The notes under the pieces: generated by a model
Database searches by the model: none
What the model was told of the DNA's origin: nothing
Seen by the model: the letters and a program-made list of their open reading frames with translations, nothing else
Shown: positions 55,213 through 64,000 of the stretch, in pieces
Position numbering within the stretch: the first letter of the stretch is position 1
Layout of the letters: the number at the start of each line of letters is the position of its first letter
Source: Ipomoea triloba
Taxonomy: Eukaryota; Streptophyta; Magnoliopsida; Solanales; Convolvulaceae
NCBI RefSeq assembly: GCF_003576645.1
Contig: NC_044930.1
Location: 10,606,959 to 10,670,958 of the forward strand
Direction of reading: 5' to 3'
DNA: 64,000 bases
Translations under genes and position numbers: made by a program

Positions 55213-58200
55213 ATGTTGCTGGGAAAGCTGGTGGAGGCGCTGTCGCCGACGAAGAAGATAAAGGGGAGTGTGGTGCTGATGAGGAAGAACGTTCTGGACT
55301 TCAATGACTTCAATGCCTCTATCGTTGATAACCTCACCGATTTCCTTGGCCAGAAGGTGTCCTTAGAGCTCGTCAGCTCCGCTCAGGCTGATCTAGGTAA
55401 CTTTATTTCCTCCTCTTTCTTCCATCTTTGTTTTATTTCCTGCCATGCCCTTTCTCTTTTATTTGGGTCTCCCTCCCTTTCTCAATGGTAAAAATGAAAA
55501 GAAACGTCAGGCAGTTCATACAAGCTTAGTTCACTGGTTCAGTAGATAGTATTTGAAAAAATCTATAAAAGTCCTGCGAGATTAACTTAATTGGTTCGAC
55601 TGATCATCATAAAATCATATTCCAGTTGTAGTGTGAGGATTCAAATCCTATCACTGGGATTAAGGTCTCTTATGTGCTAAAATCTTATTTTAGCAGAGGT
55701 GTGTGGATTCAAATCCCACCACTCGGATCAAGGTTACTTATGTATATAGTATATAGGCAAAGTCTGGGTGAGAATTTAGAGATTGACCGAACAATTGTTG
55801 CTTTTGAATAGAGATTTTGAGAGTATATATTACTATATTAGTCTAACGTAAACTGAAAACTTAATAATGTTGCATTCATTTATGTGTTCACGTGCTTTTC
55901 TTAGTCTCACCTACCTCAGGACCTATAAATGCTTCTACATGCACCAGCCAACAGTTAATCATTAAAAGTTTTATAATGGAAAAAAAGGTGAATTCTTGGA
56001 GGAATTCAATTCTAAGTATACAGTACAAACCAAATGCCATTTGACTAGTAATATAAACCTTTCATATTGGTTTAGGTAAACTAACAACATTGGTTGGCTT
56101 GTTCATCAAGATTGGAACAAAAGAATCTCACGTCACAAACACATACGGAGTTTCATAAAGCATGCAGTACTTTTTTTTTTTTCTTTTTCCTTTTTTGTTT
56201 AAAAATATTATTTGACATAATTAATTAGTAATTTATGCATATAAAAACTTATAATACTGAATTAACTCACGCTAAATACAATAAAATTTAACACAATAGA
56301 ATTTGTTTCAGCCATTAGTGATACCAATTATCAACCGTGTGGAATGGGGCTAAAAAAATTTCCCTTCCTCCAAGGGTCAAGATCTCTACAGACTAGTAAA
56401 TGTGGAAAAATCTCCACCACAGCTAAAAAAGGGCCCCCCAGCCCACACATGTATCTATATCTATGTTCCAACAAGGAAAAGAGGCATTGGATAAGCCATA
56501 GCTTGTAAAATGTAACGTGAGGTGTTTATATATTAATATATTATAACCTTTTTGAGTGTCTTAATCAAATTGAAATAATGCTATTAGCACTACATACTCT
56601 TTTAACTTATTATTAGTGACAATGTTTAAAAATTTTAAGTGTGATTGTCTACTTGTAACTTTTGTCTTGAATTTGATATCCATTATTGTGTTCATATTTT
56701 TGTTATCTTATTATTAGATTCAAAAATATTTTAATAATCATAAAACTCATTACATTTTTTCATATATCAAAAAAAAAAAAAAGAAAAAAGAAGTCATTGT
56801 TTATACATTCAATATGTAATACACACACATATATAAATACACACATATGACATATGTATGTGTATATGTGTATATTATATAATTTATTTATTTTTATTCA
56901 AATTCTTATTTACTTTCAAACAATAATCTTTGTTATAAAACCATTACAGTTACTAAGAATTTAATTCTAATTACAATTCCAATTCCCATTTGATTTGTAA
57001 ATCAAAAGCCCCTTACTTATTAATATGTGCATAAGAAAATGGAGTGTAAATTTTTTATTCTTCAAATTTCGAAGTTCTTTTCACATTATAGGAGGGGAAG
57101 ATAAAAATTAATTTGAAAATCTCTTATATAAAATTTATTTATTTATAGTAAATTAAAAGAGGGTTTCTAAAATTGATGAATTGATAGTAATGATTATATG
57201 TTAATTTTATTAGATAGAGCCTATTTTTATTTGTTAATTGTAAAATTTGCGTGTCACTCTTTTTATTGGATAATCAAAATTTATATTAATATTAATTTAA
57301 AATTTAAAAATTAGTTAATAATGACTTTATTATTAATTAATAGTACAAGTAATATTTTATCTTTTCCTTCAAATATCCAAAGTTGTCCTATTGGTGAAGT
57401 CCGTCTTGTGATCCTAATTGATGAATGACCAAAATGAGGTAAATCAATCTAAAAGTTGGACTTAGAATCTTATAGTTACTAAACTAAGTATATGTTTTAT
57501 ACTTTATACCCCAACCACCATGATCGAACCTATAATCACCTATTTAGAATTAAAATCGAAATGCCATCATACAATACAAGGTAATTGGCAAATAATAATA
57601 TATTTTAGTATGTATACAATATAATATTATAAATGAATTGAATTCAAGTATTGTTTTGAAATTACACTAGTTTAATATCTCTGCCGCCGCCATATTTTAA
57701 AATTGTATTAAAAAAATCTTAAAACTTATTGATTTTGCGGTATAATTATCAATATTTAATTAACATGATTGCAGTAGGTGCTAAATGCTAGTCGAACAAT
57801 ATAGTAGCGCTTAGTGCTTAGGTGGACTAAGCAGCGACTAGACGGCTAACTGAAAAAAAAAAAAAAAAAAAAAACAGTGTCGGACGCCTAAGCCTATTTT
57901 TGAAATAATGTTAATTAGACACTAAAATAAATAATTCCTTGTGAATAATTAAATTAAAATTTAAAATTTTAATATTTGCAGGAAATGGATTGAAAGGAAA
58001 ACGCAGCAAGGCAGCATACTTGGACAACTGGGTGCTGAACAACACGCTTTTAGCCTCCGGCGAGTCGGCGTTCCAAATTGAGTTCGAATGGAGTGAAGAT
58101 TTTGGGGTTCCGGAAGCATTCATCATCAAGAACAATCATCCCAATGAGTTCTACCTCAAAACCCTAACCCTTGAAGATGTTCCCAATCATGGCCAAGTCC

Positions 58201-58509
58201 ATTTCGCTTGCTTCTCCTGGGTTTATCCCGCCAGTAAGTACAACTACGAGCGCATCTTCTTTTCAAACCAGGTACGCATTTTTTCTGCATTTTTTTTTGG
58301 AGTTGCCGTAATGTTCATCGGATTCGATGTTGATTTTCTTCATATTAGGTCAAATTTTGAATGGTATGCCTTTGCGATTAGCCTTAAATTTTTTCATTTC
58401 TTTTAATAAATAGAAACCGAGCATTTATAGAACCTTCAAAAAAAAAAAATTGATATCTGAGGAGCATGCATATGTGGTTCATTGTTCGAATTGTTCAATT
58501 TGGATACCA

Positions 58510-58559
<50 letters not shown>

Positions 58560-61509
58560 ATATGTACTTTTCTCTAGTTTTCTTTTTGAATTATCATATA
58601 CTCCGTATTCAAATTTGTGTTGAAGCGTGTGTTTAATGATTTCATTCAGTTTGATTTGGGTTTATCTTATTTGATTTCATGTCTTAATTCTTGTAGGCAT
58701 ATCTTCCAAGCCAAACACCTGCCCCGTTGAAGAAATATCGTGAGGAAGAATTAGTGAACTTGAGAGGAACAGGAACTGGCGAGCTTAAGGAATGGGACAG
58801 GGTGTACGACTATGCCTACTACAATGACTTGGGTGATCCAGACAAAGGTGCAGAATATGCCCGGCAAATCTTGGGTGGAAACTCAGAGTATCCTTATCCT
58901 CGACGAGGAAGGACAGGCAGAGCACCAACAAAAACTGGTAACACATACTCATAAATGTTGTCCATCTTTTGATCAGATTTAATTAAGTACCTTGATTTGA
59001 AGTTCCATTATCGCCTTGGCAGATCCTAATTCTGAGAGCAGAATTCCACTGATTACAAGCTTGGACATTTATGTTCCGAGGGATGAGAAATTTGGACACC
59101 TGAAATTGGCAGACTTTCTTACTTATGCATTGAAATCTGTTGCTCAGTTCCTTCTCCCTGAATTTGAGTCTCTGTTTGATTCCACCCCGACTGAGTTTGA
59201 CAGCTTTCAAGATATACTTAATCTCTATGAAGGAGGGATCAAGCTGCCGCAAGGGCCTTTGCTTACGGCCATCGCAGATAACATTCCCATTGAGATGCTT
59301 AAAGAACTTATCCGAAGTGATGGGGAGGGACTCTTTAAATTCCCTACCCCACAGGTTATCCAACGTAAGCTTTAGTCCATTTCCTTATAGTGCCCTTTTC
59401 TTTCTCCTATAAGGCTATAAATGTCTTACTTCCTAAACGTGGATGATGCAATAGAGGATAAAACTGCATGGAGAACGGATGAAGAATTTGGAAGAGAAAT
59501 GTTGGCTGGAGTGAACCCTGTCATCATCAGTCGCCTCCAAGTAAATTGACTTCACTAAATGATTTAAATTTCTTAGCGAAGGAAAATGAAACAAACGGAG
59601 TCTGAAGCTTAGGTTAAAGATTGATCCTTACATTGTTTAATTTTATAAATGTAGGAGTTCCCACCAAAAAGCAAACTGGACCCTACGGTTTATGGCAACC
59701 AAACCAGTACAATTACCAAAGAGCACATCCAGCAAAACTTAGATGGCCTTACAGTTGAGGAGGTAATTTCATTTTATTTGTTGCTTGCACTTATTTTCTA
59801 CAATCAAATGGTAGTCTCTATCCATAAAATATTGAAATGTGTGATACATTTTTACAGGCGATCGCGAATAACCGGCTATTCATATTGAACCACCATGACA
59901 CCCTTATGCCATATTTGAGGCGCATAAATACAACAAATAACAAGATATATGCCTCAAGAACCCTGCTTTTGTTGAACACAGATGGCACTTTGAAGCCTGT
60001 TGCAATTGAGCTCAGCTTGCCTAATCCACTTGGAGATAAATTTGGTGCTGATAGCAAAGTGTACACACCAGCTGAACAAGGGGTTGAAAAAGGGTTGTGG
60101 GAATTGGCTAAAGCTTATGTTGCAGTGAATGATTCTGGTGTTCATCAGCTGATCAGCCACTGGTATACATATTGCCTATTAAAAAAGAACTTTGTTATTG
60201 GATCTATTAACCATTCTTTACATTTTAGATTCTTAATGTTGAATGTCTATCACAGGTTGAACACACATGCAGTAATTGAGCCATTTGTGATAGCAACAAA
60301 TAGGCAACTGAGCGCGCTTCACCCAATATATAAGCTTCTGCATCCCCATTTCCGTGACACAATGACTATCAATGCCTTGGCTAGACAGATCTTGATTAAT
60401 GCTGGTGGAGTTCTTGAGAAAACAGTGTTTCCTGACAGATATGCAATGGAAATGTCTGCTGTAGTCTACAAGGACTGGGTTTTCCCTGATCAAGCACTCC
60501 CAACTGATCTTGTTAAGAGGTATGCCATGATTCCTGTATAAAGCATTGTCTTGTATCATTACCTTAACTTTGGAACCATAAACTCAATGGATGAATTGTA
60601 ACAGAGAGGTTTCACTATTTACAATGATATGTCACTATGAAGCAACTAGTTGAACTTGTATAAGTTTTTCAACTTTGCTCTTAAGGCTTAACCAGTGTTG
60701 TAATATATTGCTATGAGTCATATGACACTGACAGTTACACAACTTGATGTTTCAGAGGTGTGGCTGTTGAGGACTCAAGTTCCCCAAACGGTGTTCGCTT
60801 ACTAATTCAAGACTATCCATATGCTGTTGATGGGCTAGAAATATGGTCGTCCATCAAAACATGGGTACAAGACTACTGCAAGATCTATTACAAATCTGAT
60901 GACGTGGTTCAGAAAGATACTGAACTGCAGGCCTGGTGGAAGGAGCTCAGAGAGCAAGGACATGGCGATTTGAAAGACAAGCCGTGGTGGCCAAAAATGC
61001 AGACAGTCCAGGAGCTGATCGACTCATGTACCATTATTATCTGGATAGCCTCTGCTCTTCATGCAGCAGTCAACTTTGGTCAATACCCTTATGCTGGTTA
61101 CCTCCCTAACCGCCCTACATTGAGCCGCAGATTCATGCCTGTGCCTGGAACAGATGACTATAAGGAGCTTGAGGCTGATCCAGATAAGGTTTTCCTCAAA
61201 ACAATCACTGCTCAGTTGCAGACTCTCCTTGGTGTTTCCCTTATTGAAATTCTGTCAAGGCATGCTTCGGATGAGGTGTACCTAGGGAAAAGAGAGTGCC
61301 CCGAGTGGACAAAGGACCAGGAAGCACTAGATGCATTTGCACGATTTGGAACAAAGCTCGGTGAAATCGAGGACAGCATAATGAAAATGAACACTGAGGG
61401 AAAACTGAAAAACAGGACAGGGCCTGTGAAAGTGCCATACACCCTACTCTTCCCTACAAGTGAAGCTGGTCTCACTGGCAAAGGCATTCCCAACAGTGTT
61501 TCCATCTAA
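55213..61509 (+). CDS. LOX1-like: Linoleate 9S-lipoxygenase LOX-B (857 aa), complete
   Basis: Nine exons with GT-AG introns: 55213-55396, 57982-58271, 58697-58937, 59023-59364, 59455-59540, 59655-59762, 59858-60162, 60256-60519, 60756-61509; total 2574 nt. It begins [12 protein letters not shown] with no transit peptide, so a cytosolic enzyme. A PLAT/LH2 beta-barrel domain covers about residues 50-165, the catalytic domain the rest. Iron ligands are His518, His523, His709, Asn713 and C-terminal Ile857. Ala561 (NALARQ) predicts S stereochemistry, and Thr575-Val576 is the usual 9-LOX pair. Length and exon number match plant type-1 LOX. The start ATG is the first after the TATA box and leader. 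The first intron is 2.6 kb and holds transposon debris. Paralogue of LOX-A about 50 kb upstream on the same strand. Confidence 0.97.
55567..55740 (+). mobile_element. SINE-like sequence in LOX-B intron 1
   Basis: Two copies of a B-box-like block, GGATTCAAATCCTATCACT and GGATTCAAATCCCACCACT, about 75 bp apart, with an upstream AACTTAATTGGTTCGA that could be a worn A-box. Confidence 0.45.
57764..57910 (+). mobile_element. CTAG-type hAT MITE, short third copy in LOX-B intron 1
   Basis: Starts CATGATTGCAGTAGGTGCTA like the copies at 27883 and 29129, and ends ...GGACGCCTAAGCCTATTTTTG. Flanks TTAATTAA and TTAATTAG form an 8-bp duplication with one mismatch. Strongly deleted, with an A22 tract. Confidence 0.7.
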
Positions 61510-61568
61510 AGCTTCTCAATTGAGTGTGATTTCATTTGGATGGTTGATATGTGTAGTGGTTTCGTATG

Positions 61569-61622
61569 AATAAATCTCCCTCCCGAAACCGTGTATGTTG
61601 GTGTGTGATTCATGTTAATAAA
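61569..61622 (+). terminator. LOX-B poly(A) signals
   Basis: AATAAA at 61569-61574 and 61617-61622, 60 and 108 nt after the stop codon, in a T-rich 3' region. Confidence 0.6.
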
Positions 61623-61689
61623 TACCATCCTCTGCATTGTAATTTGTAATGTTGCATGAGTGAATATAAAAAATTCTCTTTCGTAAGGA

Positions 61690-62036
61690 ATATCACAAAT
61701 TGCTATCCTATGCCTTAATTGCTCAGACCCTAACCAATGCTGAACATCATAGGCTGTTTCTTTATCTTATTTTTAGTTCTTTTTAGTTTTTGGACAAGTA
61801 CGTTTGATTTATTAAATCAAGATGAGATTAAACTTTTATAAAGTCCTTGAAAATTACAAAGTTGTGAAAGAACCTAGAATTATTGTCACCTTTTCTTTTA
61901 GATATTTTTACTAATTAAATTTTATCAAGCAACTGAAGCACAAACAAGATAGCAGGGGCACAAGATCAAGCCCCCCAACAAGTGTAGACAACCTCAACAA
62001 AGCAAATCAACTAAAATTATAAGAACATTGACAAGA
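61690..62036. other. Stretch between LOX-B and LINE-3, nothing recognised
   Basis: AT-rich. A possible LINE-3 3' region, but no poly(A) boundary stands out. Confidence 0.4.
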
Positions 62037-63143
62037 CTATCCATAGTCAAGACCAACAAGCAGATCTGTCACCTCGTTCGACCGCAAAACATCATCCTCG
62101 TACATTTCATCGTCCAATTCAGACTTAGACTGAGAAATCACCCTCGACCTGTGAATCCCTTCAAGCTCTCGGTACTGTCTAGGAGTTCTAAACAATAAGG
62201 CCCTTTTAGCACTACTCCTAGCTCGATTAGAGAAGGGAACAAGGTTACTAAAAGGAGGGAGGCTAGAGGGGGTAGCATTTGAATCAATAGTGGAGGAAAA
62301 GTTCGGAGATTTATGGTCAATACTAGCCCAACTCGTTTCTTTCAAAGGAACAATGGGCAAAGTATTTTGGTTGCGTTTAAGGAAAGGACTTTGGGTTTGA
62401 AGATTCTCAGTTGAATCGAGGGGAAAGATAGAAGTATTTGAATTGGAATTAGGAAGGAGAGAATTATCAATAGAATCTGCCCTGTGGCCCTTTCTCCTCA
62501 TGGACCTGGTTTGAACACCCACACCCAAACCCAAACCCAAACCCAAACCCAAACCCAAACCAAAAGGTTGAAGGCTTCTTTTTTTACTTTGTTTAGGTGT
62601 AACAACTGGACCAGACCCAGAAATTTCACCACTTTTATTCCTCCTATCACTCCCAGTCCCAGATTTGCATGACGTAAAAAGGTGGCCAAGCTTGAAACAT
62701 TTGGAGCAAAAAGAAGGAACATTTTCATACTCTAATCTTTGCCAAAACCCATCCTCTGGATCAACCCACACCGCCGCAAGCGGCGACTCCTTCCGCGTGC
62801 TCCAATCCGGCGACCAACGAGTGAGGCGCATTGGTTTACCGGCAACCATCGGGAGCCCCTTCGCTAACACCTTCTCACAATCGTCCTCCCTCGAGAACTT
62901 GATCAGAATATGGCGCAAATCCAGTGATCCCACGTGAGCAGAGCCTGTGAGTGAAAACGTTGATTGAAATTTCTCGCGGATTAACTCTAATGGAGGCCGA
63001 CCCTTGGAAAACTTCCCAACCAAGGTCACTCGTTCTTCGATTTCAGCAAGTCTTCCCCATTCATCTTTGGAAAATCTCACCGCCGGCTTACCCTGATGGA
63101 ATGAAATATCACAATATTTAAAGTGCACAGGATCAAGATTCAA
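62037..63143 (-). CDS. LINE ORF1-like protein (DUF4283, CCHC), LINE-3
   Basis: 368 open codons. Residues about 30-125 resemble the DUF4283 domain of LINE ORF1 proteins (LVGKFSKGRPPLELIREKF, LDLRHILIKFSREDDCEKVL, MRLTRWSPDWS). A CCHC-type knuckle CSKCFKLGHLFTSC lies at 146-159. Residues about 195-210 are a Gly-Leu repeat made by a (CCCAAA)n tract at about 62522-62560. The rest is Ser/Asn-rich, and the acidic C-terminus ends DLLVGLDYG. No ORF2 follows within 340 bp to the left before LOX-B, so this is an ORF1 remnant, or a DUF4283 gene in its own right. The start is the first ATG; it might extend further upstream in a degraded leader. Confidence 0.65.
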   Translation of the reverse strand: MNLDPVHFKYCDISFHQGKPAVRFSKDEWGRLAEIEERVTLVGKFSKGRPPLELIREKFQSTFSLTGSAHVGSLDLRHILIKFSREDDCEKVLAKGLPMVAGKPMRLTRWSPDWSTRKESPLAAVWVDPEDGFWQRLEYENVPSFCSKCFKLGHLFTSCKSGTGSDRRNKSGEISGSGPVVTPKQSKKRSLQPFGLGLGLGLGLGLGVGVQTRSMRRKGHRADSIDNSLLPNSNSNTSIFPLDSTENLQTQSPFLKRNQNTLPIVPLKETSWASIDHKSPNFSSTIDSNATPSSLPPFSNLVPFSNRARSSAKRALLFRTPRQYRELEGIHRSRVISQSKSELDDEMYEDDVLRSNEVTDLLVGLDYG

Positions 63144-63226
63144 GTGTTGGTCAACATACAGAGTGCAATTTTTTTTGATAAATACTAAAAACTAAACTAA
63201 AAAACCAAACACAAAACTAAACCATA

Positions 63227-64000
63227 TGTTAGGAACAAGTGTATTTATTAGATTTTGATGATACCAAACAAGTTAGGAACTTTAGTCCCTAATTCTTTTA
63301 ATTTTCTAAACTTAGTAGATTTAGCAAGAGTCATTCCCATTTTTGGTCGTACTGTTATTGGGGCATTGCCAATTTTAGTCTACTTCATTAATTTTTGCTA
63401 CATTGTGGCCCGTCTTATTTAGTCCTTGCCACTTTTAGTCCACCGTTAAAATTCCTGTCCAATTGGCCATCTAAAACATGGGTATTTTCATCTTTTCATG
63501 CTTTGGTCATCTCCTTTACCCTTTGTAGTGGTTTTTCTTACACATTTTCATCCAATGGAGACCTAAATCTTTCTATGCGACGTCTCCTATTTTGGACGAC
63601 TACAAAGGGTAAAGGAGAAAGGAGAAAGGGACGACTATAAATGTGTAAGGAAAACCACTGTAAAGGGTAAAGGAGATGACCAAAATATGAAAAGACGAAA
63701 ATACCCCTGTTTTGGACGGTCATTTGACGAGAATTTTAACGGTGGACTAAAAGTGACAATGATTAAATAAGACTGGCCTCAATGTGGCAAAAATTAATGA
63801 AGTGGACTAAAATTGGCAATGCCCCAATAACAGTAGGACCAAAAATGGCAATGACTCATTCAGCAATGTAATTCCAGAAGGTTCACTTAGAGAATAGAAA
63901 ATGAACTCTACTAACCTGAAAGTAAACTATATATGTTCGAAAAGTAACATCAACAAAATTTAGTCTCGAAAGGTCAACAGGAAAATTCGAAAAGTCGCCT
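63227..64000 (+). repeat. Sirevirus-like LTR start, running off the window
   Basis: TGTTAGGAAC and GATTTTGATGATACCAA match the beginning of the Copia-B LTR. A TCTCGAAAGGTC motif near 63963 also recalls that LTR. Split by the MITE at 63328. Confidence 0.6.
63328..63857. mobile_element. Mutator-like MITE with about 250-bp inverted arms
   Basis: The arms GAGTCATTNCCATTTTTGGT pair across the whole element (63328-63590 with 63600-63857). Flanks ATTTAGCAA (63319-63327) and ATTCAGCAA (63858-63866) form a 9-bp duplication with one mismatch. No coding content. Confidence 0.85.

Noticed and set aside
55570..55740. Functional tRNA gene
   Set aside because: Only B-box-like blocks; no cloverleaf could be drawn, so SINE debris is more likely.

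Overview
This is a piece of a plant nuclear genome, almost certainly a eudicot. It carries spliced lipoxygenase genes with plant GT-AG introns, plant-type Copia, LINE, hAT, Mutator-like and SINE elements, and many (AT)n tracts. The lipoxygenase sequences look asterid-like; a Convolvulaceae-type source is only a guess. Two long N runs and a single N at 20028 show that it is a draft assembly.

Only two host genes are convincing. Both are lipoxygenases on the + strand and sit at opposite ends of the window. LOX-A (1-5497) is cut by the left edge and starts inside its third exon. LOX-B (55213-61509) is complete: nine exons, 2574 coding bases, 857 residues, with a TATA box and poly(A) signals. They look like tandem paralogues that about 50 kb of nested transposons now separates. 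LOX-B has ordinary 9-lipoxygenase residues. LOX-A keeps all iron ligands but has Gly instead of Ala at the stereocontrol (Coffa) site and Cys instead of Val at a regiocontrol site. It also has an extra intron splitting the last exon, and duplicated exon ends inside two introns.

Between them, left to right. An old minus-strand Copia (5778-7878, continuing at 23045-23165) is interrupted by a minus-strand LINE (7894-8474 and 20407-23029, 15-bp target duplication). That LINE is itself interrupted by a young Sirevirus-like Copia (8475-20406, 5-bp target duplication GTTTG) with long LTRs, gag with a coiled coil, pol, and a large third ORF of unknown function that has its own TATA-like box. Next comes a hAT relic inside another inverted-end element (23431-26289), a minisatellite, two CTAG-rich hAT MITEs with perfect 8-bp duplications, a SINE, another hAT relic, a Mutator-like element with a TATTTTAGA duplication (33785-35391), several (TA)n-anchored foldback elements, and a striking hairpin with 62-bp tandem repeats in its loop (38395-39090).

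From 41.5 to 52.5 kb there is a SINE, a gypsy-associated protein relic, and a minus-strand LINE whose ORF1 is split by a 3.7-kb hAT element with a perfect 8-bp duplication. After LOX-B there is a LINE-ORF1-like reading frame (62037-63143) and the start of another Sirevirus-like LTR carrying a Mutator-like MITE.

The two lipoxygenases would act in cytosolic oxylipin synthesis. Everything else is mobile DNA or its debris, and the order of insertion can be read directly from the target-site duplications.
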